64,000 nucleotides of DNA from Brachionus manjavacas (GCA_019054805.1 JAHQIY010000002.1:1922001-1986000); one strand, 5' to 3'. Positions 46,601 to 59,169 are shown, counted from the first letter of the stretch. Numbers and translations: made by a program. Notes: generated by a model not told the origin, from the sequence alone.

Positions 46601-47711
46601 AATTAATTGACTTGAAAACTGAATTCGAGACAGAAGAAGTTAAGTCAATCGAAATGATCAAAAGTCTTAGGGAGCAAATGGATGACGCTAATTTGGTTAT
46701 TGAGAAGCTAGATAGTGAAAGGTTTGATAATGGCGATTTTTTAATGTTAAAATAAATAAAAAATTTCTAAAATACAGAACTTATCTTGTTAATGCATTGA
46801 AATCAATGGAAGAAGAAAAAGAAAAAATTATTGGCGACTTGGAAAATAGATTGATGACTAAAGAGAATTTAGAAAGCGAAAATGAAAAATTAAAGAAAAA
46901 AATCGACTCATTGTACGAATTGAATCTTGATCAGCAAAAGCAATTGCAGAAGATGTTCCAGGACATGGAGTCCAAGTCTCAATCGAGTGAAAAACTTTAT
47001 TCAAAAAAGGGAGATGAACTCAAACGACTAAGGCAAGCTCTGAATTTGAGTCAAGAGAAGCTAAAATTTCACCAAATGAAGCATGAAAGTGAAATTGAGG
47101 AACTAAAAAAAAGGCACACTGATGAAACAGACCAACTTAAGTTTTCTAATCAACAAATGACCCTAAGAAATGGAGAATTGTCTAGATCAAATGGTGAAAT
47201 GCGCAAAAAAATTCAAAATTTAGAGAGTGATTTAAAAGGCCAAATGGAAAAATATAACCAAATCAAGCAAAGTAATGATTTTTTGTTGAAGCAAAAAAAA
47301 GAACTCAAAGAAGAAAGCGAGCGCACAAGTTTAGCTCATAAAAAGGATACAGAAAAAATGGAAAAAATGAGGGAGGAATATCTTAAAAAAAATGAATCAC
47401 AGAAAAATTCTTTGGACAAAATGTTTGAACAAATAGCTAAATTCCAAAAAGAAATCGAAGCACTGATCAAAAGAAATGGAGAACTAGAAACTAAATTGAA
47501 AAATAAAAATGAATCTAATGAACTTTTTAAGAGAAAATATTTGGATATAAAGACTTTTGCCAGGCAAGAACTGTTTCCAAACAATCAAAATATTTTGAAA
47601 CAACAACAAGAAATGGCAAAATTAAGTGAAAATATTCAAAATTTTATAAACGGTTTAATTAACGATCTGAATATCAATGAAAATTTGTCGGATTCTTTTG
47701 AAAATAATTAG
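43687..47711 (+). CDS. Long coiled-coil protein, 638 aa, seven exons
   Basis: Exons in phase: 43687-43981, 44031-44119, 45977-46071, 46121-46328, 46375-46527, 46579-46721 and 46778-47711. Residues 1-70 are polar and probably disordered; from ~75 to ~600 the sequence is almost continuous heptad coiled coil (for example NEELNELNGVLKVELEKLSK and EIEELKKRHTDETDQLKFSN). The tail (KYLDIKTFARQELFPNN, then NFINGLINDL) is less regular and may carry a specific interaction site. No motor, kinase or known targeting domain is visible. The style suits a centrosomal, ciliary or Golgi scaffold, but no family could be assigned. Intron 2 (44120-45976) is 1.86 kb, unlike the others at ~50 nt, and holds likely antisense exons. 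It might alternatively separate two genes, although phase and coiled-coil character continue across it. Confidence 0.75.
44249..44510 (-). CDS. Partial small gene antisense within the coiled-coil gene's long intron
   Basis: Two minus-strand segments join across a 48 nt GT/AG intron. The upstream segment, ending near 44432, encodes ISQVDRSYNELSSFFEISV; the downstream segment (44380-44249) encodes LQNFNYVKDNTIAYYFIKSR, continues FEKDDIIQFFKFIDNF and ends at a stop (44249-44251). The intron length matches the genome's norm and the phase is kept. The 5' end is unresolved: a Lys-rich candidate exon near 44525-44585 cannot be joined by a plausible intron. No family is recognised. The opposite strand here is only an intron of the coiled-coil gene. 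Confidence 0.35.
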
Positions 47712-47952
47712 CTTATTTTGTTTTAAATTTTTAAAAATGATTTCAAAATAGATTTTTTCTCTTTGATATTAGTGTGAATAAATTTTGTAAAAATTAAAAT
47801 AATCACAACTAAACTTCCTAATTATTTTTGGACTCAATAACTTGAAAGCTTTTCAATTTAGTGAAAAACTTAAAAACTTGATTTTTTTATGTCTGAATAT
47901 TTTTTTTTCAGGCTAACCTGTTTCAAATAATCAATTATCAACAAAAATATTT

Positions 47953-48445
47953 TTGACAAAACGAAGCAATTATTCTTTTATACAAATATTACATTATACA
48001 GAAAATAACTTTTTATCAATTTTTTTAAAAAGAAATAAACAGGACTCCCCGGTAGTGTTATCAACTGATTACATAATATTTTATAAATTATTGACCAACA
48101 AATTTGTTATCAGTAATTTATATTATTTAATATTTAAAAAAAAAGTTTTATCAAAAAGTTTTCTATTACAAATCATTAAATTATTAAATTATTATTATCG
48201 AAAAAAGTTTTTAGATTTTGAGTTTTCTAGCCACAGGAATTCCTCTTTCACACATTTCAAAATATTCGATGCTTGATAAATCGAAATCTTTTAGTAGCAA
48301 AATTTGTTATCACTTTGATAACCAAATCGATTTGTCAATAGATGATAACATCTTATCTTATCAATTGAAAACATTACCGGAAAAACCAAAAACTACAAAA
48401 AAACTTTACTTTAAATTGTTTTTTTATTCATTGACTAATAATTAA
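47953..48445 (+). other. Two overlapping short open frames, unassigned
   Basis: Frames 47953-48276 and 48218-48445 overlap. They are Phe/Lys/Tyr-rich with no recognisable domain. A good acceptor (TTTTCTAG before CCACAGG, near 48232) precedes the second, so they might be exons of one small gene, but no matching donor in phase was found with confidence. Confidence 0.15.
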
Positions 48446-48643
48446 AAATTTTCCCTTTAAAAAAATGCTTTATTAAGGAAAATGGTTTTCGTTATTTTTC
48501 TGGACTTTATGGTATGATTTAAAAATACGATAGCTACTTTTGATTTTGAAGTTTGATAGAGAACTGATTTTTTTTAAACATAAACATAATTATGAAAAAT
48601 GACACAGAAAACTTTTCGGATTTAGAGTTAGAAAAATTTTCAA

Positions 48644-48718
48644 CCGCAGTGGGTTTTGAACCCTTGATCTTCTGTTTGCACAACTAACAAACAAACCATT
48701 CGGCTTTACGGACCCTGC
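48644..48718 (-). other. tRNA-like sequence (pseudogene or SINE head)
   Basis: On minus the segment has an A-box-like TAAAGCCGAATGG and, about 40 nt later, a B-box-like GGGTTCAAAACCC, the spacing of a Pol III internal promoter. A GTTTG/CAAAC stem sits where an anticodon stem would be. The acceptor stem does not pair and the anticodon loop is too long, so it is not a functional tRNA as read. Confidence 0.35.
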
Positions 48719-48968
48719 AACTATAAAATTTAACTCATATCAATGTCTTTTTAATAATTCATAAATGAATCATTAATGGAACATTAATATTTTAATAAAT
48801 GATTTCTTCTAAATTCTTTTACTAAATGTTTAAAAATTTATAGTCAAAGCATCAACATTTTACAATGTAATATTTCTGAGATATAAGTCTAAAAATATCC
48901 CATACTTTTACATTATGGAAAAAAATAGGAATAGGCAATTAAATTAGAATAAGAAACTAAATGGCTTT

Positions 48969-49088
48969 AGATAAGTTCAATGGAATCGGCTGCTACAGCT
49001 CTACACGGCCAATTGGCGGTGATGGGCTAAGACAATCTACATGTTAGGTGTCGCAGCAAGAACTACTACTACTACAACTACTACTATA
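48969..49088 (+). repeat. Dispersed repeat copy 1, ending in ACT/CTA triplets
   Basis: The 120 bp segment matches 58605-58718 at most positions (core ATCGGCTGCTACAGCTCTAC, later CTACATGTTAGGTGTCG) and ends in a CTACTACTA tail. A conserved non-coding block with a triplet tail is typical of the 3' end of a non-LTR retrotransposon or a SINE that shares it. Confidence 0.7.
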
Positions 49089-50367
49089 ATTGATCGTAAA
49101 AAAATAATCTAAAAAAAATGTTTGGATAAAATAACAAGATCTAAATGTAAAAATTTTAAAAACTTTAGTTCACTCCGATCGATTGAATATGTTATTTTAA
49201 AAACAATGCCTTAGTCTTCAAATTTGTTTTAAATTAGCTAATAAATAAATTAAAAACTATAATTAAAATTTTTTTGAGCAGTTTTATTAAAATGAACAAC
49301 TAAAGTAAAATGAAAAAAATATGAAAATAAAATACATAATTAAATTAAATTAAAAAAAAACTAAGAATAATAAGTTAGTTTCAAAGAGTCGATCTTTAAA
49401 TTTAGCTTTTTTTCATCTAAAATATATTTCCTTCATTGTTTGGATACATATAATGGTAGCCTCTTAAAATCTTGCTTTTTATCAAAGTTCCTTGATGGTT
49501 TAAATAATTTTTCTCGTTTTCCTGATTACGCTTTTTTTTCTATTTTTTTTTCCAAATATCATAACGAATTCCTTTTATTTTAAATTCTTCTATCTAATAT
49601 ATAGTGAGGAAAACTTAAAACAGTTTTGTGTTTGAAAATGAATTCATCTAGGTATTTTTCTATTTGGTTTTTATAAAAGTAGATTAATATTTTGTTAAAT
49701 TATTTAAAAAGATTTTGAATAAATTTTTCAAAATAGAAAACACTTTTTGATTTTTAAAATCAATGGTTTTTTAAATTATAATTGTTACAATTTACGAAGC
49801 CTAGCTTTTACTCTTTTTTGAAAGTACATTAATGATTTGGGATAATTAACCATTTAACTTTGAGCATACTCAGTGTACTAGAAATGTAATAATAATAGAT
49901 TTTATCAATGATCATTTTTTTTTATTTACTAAAAGAGTTGTGTTCTCTATTTATAATCTCTAATTTTAAATAAAATCTTCGATAAATAAATAGTAGATAT
50001 TTTATTTAACTTTTTAAAAACTAAAAAAACGCTTAAATAAAAATAAATGGTAATTTCAATTTATTTTTAAGCTAATTTATCAAGTAAAAAAATTATACAA
50101 GTCAGGTTGAATGCGTCACAAGAGTCACTAGTCAAAAGAGAGCTTATTAAGGTTCAATTGATGAGTAAGATAATATTTCTGATTAACTAAATTCAGTAGA
50201 AAATTTAAATTGAAAGAAAATTTTGGTTTATTTAAAAAAGATTCGAATGCTTTTTTAATTTTCAATAAATACCTAACTTAATTTTATTTATTTAAATTAG
50301 TTTAAAATATCAGTTACCATAAATTAAGAGATCTTTTCAAAGATATGATTTTCTAAAAATAATTTTT
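49089..50367. other. AT-rich spacer downstream of GPCR copy A
   Basis: No gene, RNA or named repeat was recognised in this interval. Confidence 0.4.
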
Positions 50368-51649
50368 CTAAAATCGACTATTTAACTTTTTTAAAATTTC
50401 ACGATTTTCTTCATTGCTATTATTTTTTTCGCTTCCTTTTTCATTTCTGTTACTGACATTTTCTTTAATTCTTTTACAGAATAGATTTTTCAAAAAAAGA
50501 ACCATTTCATTCCTAAAACCCGAACTAGTTGCAACATACAAAATTAAATTTATCGCATGATTCGCGTAATTAATGAGCATAAAAAAATTATAAGTAAAAG
50601 GAAAATGTGGTTTTGACATTTCTTTTACCGGAAAAGTTATGTAAACTGATGCTGGCGTTTTTAAAATCATGAACCACAGACATATCCAGACTAACATAAT
50701 AGACAAAGCTGTTCGCTTTTTCTCTTTTTTTCTGGATGTTTTCCTACTGAGATTCATTTTTCTTGATGAATACATTATTTTTCGAATAATCAAAAGGTTT
50801 AAAACTAACAATATTAAGCAAGGTATTACAATAAAAAAATACAAATGTAATTTTCCATATAAATCTATTCGAAAGCGATAATAACCATAATGTTTATTTC
50901 TGTCTATAGTGCAATCGCTTAAATAGCTATTTGACTTGTAAGGTTGGTCTATTTTGTCATAAAAGTATAAGAGAGGAAAATTCCAAACAGATACCAGAAA
51001 AGAAATTAAAAAAACAATTAGAAATACACTTCGCAATGAATTATTTGTCTGATTGGCTTGGTATGACTTTTTTTGGCAAAAGATGGACCGATTGAAAATA
51101 ATTGTAAACCTATTTAATGTAACCGCAACCAAAATATAGCTTGATATTTGCATTAATGTATAGGTAAAAAATATCTTAAAAAATATTAATTAGATAAAAT
51201 GTTTTAAAACATATCAAATTTACATGTAATTTGCAGAAAATTCGTGAAATAGTTCGGACGTCTATATGCCATATTTGGTTTACGTATTGCCTTAGCAAGC
51301 CTGTATACAATACCAAAAAGTCAAATATTGCCAAAATGCACAAATAGACTACAGTGGAACTTCTTTTTTTTTTTCTTAAGAGTATCAAAATGCATAATGG
51401 ATTGCCCAGAGCACCGATTACCAGAAGAATCGGTGACAAAATGGCAGTCATTATATTTCCGAGGGATTCGTAATATGAAGTCAATTCATTATTGTTTGGC
51501 TCATTGTTTTCAGTTAAATTAGCTGTTAGAAGATTGAATGTTGAATTAATAGAAAATTCCATGTTTTCAAAATTTTTGACACTACAATCAACTTTGAAAA
51601 TGGCATTAACAATCATCAGCATCTGAACTAAGTTTGACAATTCACCCAT
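50368..51649 (-). CDS. Class A GPCR, peptide-receptor-like, 410 aa (copy A)
   Basis: Seven-transmembrane receptor at the cell surface. Exons on minus: 51649-51224 and 51174-50368, joined in phase 0 over a 49 nt intron that falls just after CKLH at the start of TM3. The N-terminus is hydrophobic, then N-glycosylated (NST, NLT). TM1 has GNPLCILILL (the GN motif); TM2 has LAIFDFLVL with the conserved Asp; TM3 starts at the disulfide cysteine (FCKLH) and ends NRF in place of DRY; TM5-TM6 loop is basic (RKTSRKKEKKR); TM6 has CLWFMI; TM7 has NLILY in place of NPxxY. The NRF variant and general layout resemble invertebrate FMRFamide or other peptide receptors. The ligand is unknown. A nearly identical second copy lies 11 kb to the right. 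The cytoplasmic tail is Lys/Glu/Asn-rich. Confidence 0.88.
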
Positions 51650-51911
51650 TATTGATTTTATTACTTATCTTTCATGCTTTTTCAAATTGTTTTCTAAAGT
51701 AAAAATAATTAAAAAAAAATTAAAATAATCAATATTGTAGATTATAATTGAATTTTTAACGTTCTTCAATCAAACATGAATCTAGTTATTAAATGTTATG
51801 GAAAGCTTCAATTTCGAAACATTGAACATTTAATTGCATGTTTCAAATAAAAAAAAAGAAATTTAAAACGTAATTAAGCTGGCGTTAATAAAAATTTTTA
51901 TTTTTATTTTT
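50368..51911. repeat. Segmental duplication, copy A
   Basis: The interval from about 50368 to 51911 is repeated at about 61844 to 63358 in the same orientation. Match includes coding sequence, the intron and about 260 bp upstream of the start codon. Identity is very high from about 50500 to 51911 and clearly lower at the 3' coding end. Confidence 0.9.
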
Positions 51912-54900
51912 TTTCAACTTTACAATATGTAAAAATTACGTGAACACTTTCCTAACATGGGGCTGAAAAGAAGGCTATCGTCTTTCGGAACTGCCCAGGG
52001 TATCCACCCAAATTATTTTTTTAATAAAATAAAAAATATATTAGTCTTATTGGGAAGGTAAAAATAACAATTAAAATCTTTATAGATTTCTTTTTTTTGA
52101 TAAATCAAAATTAAGTAATTAAATTAAATACAAAAAAAAATTAACAAAGATCAGTTGATCGAAAATCCATATGTGATATTTTCATTCTCATTTTTCGGAC
52201 AAATAACGGAAAAGTTAAAATTAAAAAACATGTTTTTTAAAAGTCAATTCAATTATTTTTAAATTCTAGTTTAGAACCGCATTAGGAACATAAAATTAAA
52301 CTTGAATATTCTTATTAAAAAAAAACATTTGTAATAGAAAATTTTGATTAAAAAAAAATTTGCTGAAAATAATCGGCTCATTGATTACAAAAATTAAATA
52401 AGTGAACAAATTTATCTAATTAATTAACAAAAAAAGCCAATTTAGATGAAAAAATAGCGAATTTTTCAATTCCTCAATTTTTGAAAATCATGACTAATTA
52501 TTATTGAAAAAAATTGTATTTAAAAGTGAACGCTCGAAATACTATTGAAAAAATAATTTAAAATTATTTTTATTTTTAAGATTAATTTTATCAATGAGCT
52601 TATTTTAATTTTTCAAATCTAATCCAAATAAAATGATAACGATAAATAGTTACAACAGCTAAACTGTAAGCTTTTGCTTGCTAAATTGGCAATCATTAAT
52701 TCAAAATAACATATGCAATAAAAAATTCTAAGAAGAAGGTTTATAATTATTTCGTATTTTAATATTTATTTTTAAATAATATTTTTATTTTTTGTATTTA
52801 TCGTTCGAATCGATAAGCGGGAAGATAAATCAACCAAATCTAACCTCAAAACGATAAATAAATTTGAAAGCTTTTCGATTAAAAATTTAATAAGCTAAAT
52901 TTATAATTTTTTTAAAGATTTATTTTAAAAAAATCGGAAAAAAATGCTAATAAATATTAAGAAAATTTTTTCAAAAATTAAAAATTAAAAATTAAAAATT
53001 AAAACTTAAAACTTAAAACTTAAAAGTCAAATTAGTAAATTAATTTAAATGCATTACATCTTTATTTTTTTTGAATATTTTTGGAATTTAATAGTAAAAA
53101 AAATAATGCAAATGAATGATATAAAGTTGAGTTTAGAGAATGAAACGAACCAGCCTGGCTTGCATTTTAATTTAAACAATTTTTTTTCTTCGCTTGTGAG
53201 TGTCGATTTCACTCAAGAATAATTTACTGCTAATGCTTGTAGAGGCTTAACCCGTTTTTGGGTCGCAGTATTTTATACTATTAAAACAACTACTTATGTA
53301 AAAAACATCTTGTGTTATTAATTTTTATTATTAAAACCAAAATTAAATTATTTTTAATTGTAAAAAAAAATTATATAACTATAAAGAAATTTATATAATA
53401 TAAAGCAAGAACTTATTGAATTCGAAAAAAATTCTTTTAATTTTTATAAAAAGAAATATATATATTTAATTTTTTATCATCACCGAATCAGGCATCATTT
53501 TTGAAATAAATAATAAAATAATAATATTTAATAAAATCACGAAAAATTGAAAATAATAGCAAAAGAGCATAATCAATAATGATAATAAAATGATAAATTC
53601 AACGTTGTCAAAGCTGAAAACAAATATGTTGATTAAAAATTGATACTTAGATAAACTCTGCATTTCTCTAAGATTTACAAATCAAAAGATTGTATTAAAA
53701 TTAAATTACGCATTCTTTTTTAATTTGAATTAAAAGTGCGCTTTTTTATTCTCAGTTGGGAAAGAAATCACAATAAAGAAAAATTTAATTATAAGTCAAT
53801 TTAAAAAGAAACGTCTTAAGATTGACTGAAGCACAATGGAAAATTGTGTTCTGAACGTTTTTAATCAATTAGACTCATTAAATTCATTATTAATTATTAA
53901 TTATTAAATTTTGTTAAAATACAAAAACTTCAACTATTTAAAAAATACACTCAATTATTTAATTTATAGGAAATATCTTAGGCCATTTCAGTGCTTTTTT
54001 TCTAGAAAATAAAATTTAAATTAAAAATATGAATTAAAAAATTAATTTATTAATAGATTGAATCTTCATTTGACTTATTAATTTATAAATTTTTAATGAT
54101 CTGATCAGATTGTGTTAAAAATAAAAGCTTAAAATAAATAAAAAATAAAAAATAAAATTTCACGAGCATTGTAGTAAAAATAAAAACTGTTTTTCCATAT
54201 TAGTTCTATCGAAGCATTTAAATATTTTTTTATTTAAAACAACCCTATATATTACTAAAAAAATCAAGATTGATAAATTGATTAGTTTAAAAATACTTAA
54301 ACCTCATTTTTATAAATTTGATTTTGTATCATCGAGTTTCAGATATTTTGATCTATTAAACGATTTTTGACATAAAAAATCCCAATATTAAAAAAAATCC
54401 GATATTTTTTTGTAATGACTTAAAATTTTGAAATTTCAAAAAATCGAATTTCTTTATTGACATGGGTACATATAATAAATTTGATTCACAAAAAATATTT
54501 TTTTCTGATTTGTAATTAAACTATTGATTTAAAATTTTTTTAGATTATTTTTTTCCAATGAAGCTTTATCCTTATAATCTAAAACTTGAACCTAAAAATC
54601 AAAATGCCCCTAACTATTTTTTATATATTAAAAGATTGAACCCGAATCCGAATTTAATGTTGATCTTATCCGTGTTATTTTTTATTCTAGAAGGTATTTT
54701 AAATTCATGAATAGAGAATCGTAATTGTTAATATTAAAAAAATTATTCATTTATTTCTAAAATAACAATCAATTTTTTAATTTGTTGCTAATTCTAACAC
54801 GAATCCGAATGGCCAGGATGCTAATTCTTTCAAACTAAGAAACCAAGAGTCTTCATATCTATAGTTTTAAAATAATAAGTTTAATACAATAATCGAAACA

Positions 54901-55340
54901 TTTAGGTGCAATAGTCAATATGAATTATTTTTACTAATTTCCGAGTTAATTTTCACTCAAGAAGGTATTTAAATCTCATTAAATTCAACTTGATTCATTA
55001 AAAAATTCATATTAAAAATTTTTGAAGTTCATTAAATTTTTTTCAATAAAAATAAATTTTAAAATAAAATCTTAGCACCAATTTAAAGAAGCCGTCATAA
55101 ACATAATAAACATTTATTCCGAAACAAAACCACAAAGAGTGAAGAATGAACCTAAAGACATCACATCACTAATAAAAAAATTACAAATATTGTTTACCGA
55201 TCAAAGACTCCACTCAATCATTCCAAATGAAAAAATGTTTTTTTTGACTTCCAAACTGAAATTTCTAAACCCAACAATACAGCAACAGTAAATAATCAAC
55301 CAGGATAAAAACAAAGAAACAAATTTCAAAATGTGTGCAT
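51912..55340. other. AT-rich, gene-free stretch
   Basis: No gene recognised. A GC-richer island at about 51940-52015 (GGCTATCGTCTTTCGGAACT) and another at about 53200-53275 may be repeat fragments. Near 52975-53030 a 7 bp repeat AAAATTA shifts to AAAACTT. The hydrophobic frame at minus 53466-53663 looks like A/T-tract translation. Confidence 0.35.
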
Positions 55341-55343
55341 TAA

Positions 55344-55427
55344 GCCACAACTTACTATAGAACTTTTTAAAGCCACAACTTACTATAGAACTTTTTAAAG
55401 CCACAACTTACTATAGAACTTTTTAAA
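55344..55427. repeat. Three tandem copies of a 28 bp unit
   Basis: The unit GCCACAACTTACTATAGAAC plus TTTTTAAA occurs three times without change, starting at 55344, 55372 and 55400. It abuts the left terminal repeat of the mariner relic. Confidence 0.95.
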
Positions 55428-55428
55428 G

Positions 55429-56530
55429 CAGTAAGTTGCTTAATAAGTTTTTTCGTCGATTTTAAAATGGAAAATTTTTTCCAAGATTCAACTATTTAAT
55501 GCAATTTTTATGTTTACTTTTTAAATTTTTTAATACTTAACTAATTAAAATGCATTAGGAAAGAATGCATATCCGTCATTTCATGTTATTCAAGTTTAAT
55601 GAAGAGCAAATGTTACAGAGGCTACCAAATTGATTTTTTATTGGTATATGGAGATATTGTCTGATTGTTCGCATCTACCATAAATTGATTTGCTCGATTC
55701 AAAGCTGGTTATTTTGATCTCAATGACATAGAACGCGTTGGGAGATCTTTTGATGCTGATGACCCGTATTTGGAAGAGCTGCTTTAGGAAAACCCAAGGA
55801 ATGACTAGACAGCTTGCTAAGGAGATGGATATAACAAATTGCACCGTGGAACAAAATAAAGCATTAGGGAAGATTCAAAAGGCCAGTAAATGGGTTCCGC
55901 AAAAAATCTTAGAAGTCAATATTACGCAATGATTGAGCATTTGTGTTTCTCTCTTGTCAAGGCAGAAAAAAAAGATTTTTTTTAAGAAAAATCATAATTG
56001 AAGATGAAAAGTTTATCTTCTTCGATAGCCCGGTCATCAAAAAATAATGGTTCAACCCTGATTAAGCGCCATTACCTACTCAGAAACGCAAAATTCATGT
56101 TAAAAAGGTCATTCGTTGTGTTTGGTGGGATCAGAAAGGTATCATCTGTTATGGGCTACTGTAAACAAAGCAACGATAATTGCAGAGAGACGATAGAGAA
56201 TCTAAGCTGATAAGTCTTAATTCACCCATCTTATTCACAAGACTTGGCTCCTTCAGATTACCATTTTTCGGATCTATGCAGCACTTCCTCATAGAAAAAA
56301 ATTACTCAGGCTTGGAAGAAATCAAAAAAGATATTAGTCAATATTTCATCTTAAAACTTACCAGCTTCTACAAGCGAGGTATCAAAATGCTGTCAGAAAG
56401 ATGGAAGATATGTTTTTCTAACGACTGAAATTATTTTAGTAATTAATTATTTTTATTTTGTTTTTATGAAATATATTTGTGAATAATTAAAGTCTCGAAA
56501 TAAATGAAAAAACCCATAAGCAACCTGATA
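55429..56530 (+). mobile_element. Mariner-family transposon, degenerate
   Basis: About 1.1 kb. The ends are imperfect inverted repeats: left GTAAGTTGCTTAATAAGTTT near 55431-55455, right (reverse complement) ATCAGGTTGCTTATGGGTTT near 56506-56530. Between them plus-strand frames hold a broken mariner transposase in order: IRHFMLFKF, FARFKAGYFDLNDIERVGR (helix-turn-helix region), MTRQLAKEMDI, KASKWVPQKI, CVSLLSRQKK, a VVWWDQKG-like segment, LAPSDYHF, QHFLIEKNYSGLEEIKKDIS, FYKRGIKMLSERWKICF. Several stops and frameshifts separate these, so it cannot make transposase. Only some of the catalytic acidic positions can be located. Confidence 0.85.
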
Positions 56531-58604
56531 GCAAAAAAAAACAAATCTGATATCAATTTTTTGTAAAAAATTTGATTACGAAACAAGCGAAGAAAAACTT
56601 TTTTTTTTATGCACAAATGAATTACACCTAAACACTCAGTTTGACGTTCTCGTGGTTGCACCGATTGTCCTATAAAGAAACTTCTCAAAATTCCTAAAAT
56701 AAAATTTTTAATTATAGAATATCTCTTTTTCAAATTATAGGCACTAACCTGATAAAAGAAAACATGAATTTAAAAAGCCCTTACTGAATCGATGAAATAA
56801 TTCTAATATCTTAATATTCAAATTATAAATCTAATGTACATATTTTTTTTTAAATACAGCGTAATATTAAATAATCTCAGTTTTACTGAAAATTTAAAAT
56901 CTTAAAAAGAAAAGTTATCAATTAAAGATCGTCTATTTTTTCAGATAACACTTTTAAACATATTAAAAAGAAAAGTCCATACACTACCAACTATTTAATG
57001 AAAACATGTTTAAAAAGGTTAATTTATTAAACAAGGATGAAAACCAAAATAGCACTATTGACCAAATGCTAAAAAAAATCGACATTAAAATAAATTTTAT
57101 GTTTTATAGAGATATTCATCAAGACCAAGAAATCAAAATAAAAATTTTGAATTGACATTAACAAAATAAATATCAGTTGAACAAAAATTATTAATCAATT
57201 AGGAAATTGCGAGAAACTGTTGATAAAATAACTTAAACTAACAAAAACATAGTTAACATGATCAACAAATCTCGCATTATGGATTGACTAAGACAAGAAA
57301 AAGAATCGAAATAAAAATTGATAGTCGAGAAAAAGAAAGCAAAAAAGAGAAAGAAGAAAATGAAGAAGAGAGGACATAAATTATGAGGATTTAGAGAATG
57401 TCAATATATCTACCAGAAAAAGGAAGAAAAAACCACAATGAAGAAAAAGGGAAGAATAAAGTCGAAAAATTTTAAAAAAATTATTTAAAATGAATGTACA
57501 GATCCAAAAAATAAAATTCATTCATTAACAAATAAAAATATTCATTTCTTTATATGAATGATGTAATTCTTTAAAAAAGTGAAATTATGTTTAGGTGGCT
57601 TTTATTTGATTATTAAACATTTTCTTGTTTAATAATCAAAAAACATTTTTATCTGATTTGTAATTATTTTTATCTTTAGAAAAATGAAAAGATGGATATG
57701 ATATCTTTAATGTCTGAAATTTTTTTAAATAATTTTAGAAATTAAAGATTACTTTATTCGAAAAAAATTACAAAAAAATGTGACAAGCAATATTGATTGT
57801 AAGCCAAAATATGATTCAATTAAGGAATATGATATGACTGTAAATATTTCATATTACAATAAAAAAAAATTTTTTTAATAAAATAAGTAATTTGTTCAAC
57901 ATTTCCTTATTCAAGAAAACTTTTAAGAAAGAAATGGATTTCATAAGCAGGATATGACTACTTTAAATTAAAAAAAAATCTTGAAAACATAGAAATTAAA
58001 TATTATTTAAAAAATGTCATTTTATTTATTGAAAGCTTGTGAAAACCTTATTTAATTATTTAAACTCTGATTATAACGGATGTCCAAAAATGGTTGTTCG
58101 AAATTTCAATTAAATAAAAAATCATGATTAATTGTAGAAAAAAAATTGAAAATATTGACATAATGTTCAAAATGATGTAATGCTTGCACATTAATAAACA
58201 AACGGAAAGTAAAGCATCTCTAAAAAACATTCTGGGGCACATAATACAAAGGAATTAATTGTTTCAAAGGCTTCTGTGATAAATATTATATTTTTAAAGA
58301 ATTTAATCTTAAAGTAAATTTTTTTCATAATTTTAATTTTAATAAAAAAAAAATAGGCCTGTTTGGAATAAAGAAGTTTTCAATCTTTGTGATGGTTCAA
58401 ATCAAAACGTAAAGAGCAACAAAGCCTTATATTGTTTAGAAAGATAAATTGAGATAAAACTTGAGAAAATATTAAATAGATGAAACAATCAACTCATTTA
58501 CAATTTACTCTTTCCAAAACGTAAATGTCTAAAACTTTCCGGAAAGAATAAGTGATAGAAAATGTGGTGAAATATAAGTCAACCGATAATTTTAAAATTG
58601 CTTC
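56531..58604. other. Intergenic, possible decayed coding text
   Basis: No gene recognised. Near 57006 a short frame begins MFKKVNLLNKDENQNST and stops after ~49 codons. Near 57290-57470 there is purine-rich, Lys/Glu/Arg-coding sequence with stops. Both could be relics of a transposon ORF1, but no family features are visible. Confidence 0.2.
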
Positions 58605-58718
58605 AGACAAGTTCAATAGAATCGGCTGCTACAGCTCTACACGGCCAATCGGTGGTGATGGGCTCAGACACTCTACATGTTAGGTGTCGTAGCAAGAACT
58701 TCTACTACTACTATTATT
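58605..58718 (+). repeat. Dispersed repeat copy 2, ending in CTA triplets
   Basis: Second copy of the segment at 48969-49088, in the same orientation, with scattered substitutions (for example TGGAATC versus TAGAATC) and a shorter CTACTACTA tail. Confidence 0.7.
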
Positions 58719-59169
58719 CATTTGAAAAAGTATCAAATGGAGACCTTAATAAACATTACTTTTTTATTTAATATTTTTTGATGATAGATTAGACATGAAA
58801 AAAATTAGGTATTGTTTTTAATAAAATTAAAAAATAAATAAAAAATGACACAAAAAAAAATATTATTTAAAATATTATTTGTTTCGCTGTAATATATTTT
58901 TATTATTATTAAAATAACATTTGAAGTCAAAATTTAGATGCTTTAATATGGAATTTAAATTGGCTTATATTTTTTGGTGGTGACTAATTTAATTTGTTTT
59001 AGCTGACTAAAAGAAAAATAATTATTCTGAAATAAAACTAAACGACTGACAAATTTATTTATTGAGATGATTTTTTAATAATTTTTCACTGGCAAAATAA
59101 AACCTTATTTTTAGACAAAAAAAACTAATTTTAGTGACGAAAATATTTATTTAAATGACAAAATATTCA

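Noticed and set aside
48644..48718. Functional tRNA gene
   Set aside because: Acceptor stem unpaired and anticodon loop of the wrong size; reported only as tRNA-like.
53466..53663. Hydrophobic minus frame resembling a membrane peptide
   Set aside because: AT-rich DNA gives Phe/Ile/Leu-rich frames by chance; no start context or neighbours support it.
55344..55427. CRISPR-like array
   Set aside because: The 28 bp units are contiguous with no spacers, in a eukaryotic genome; it is a simple tandem repeat.
56464..56733. 89-codon minus frame
   Set aside because: It starts inside the right mariner terminal repeat and shows no domain; probably chance.
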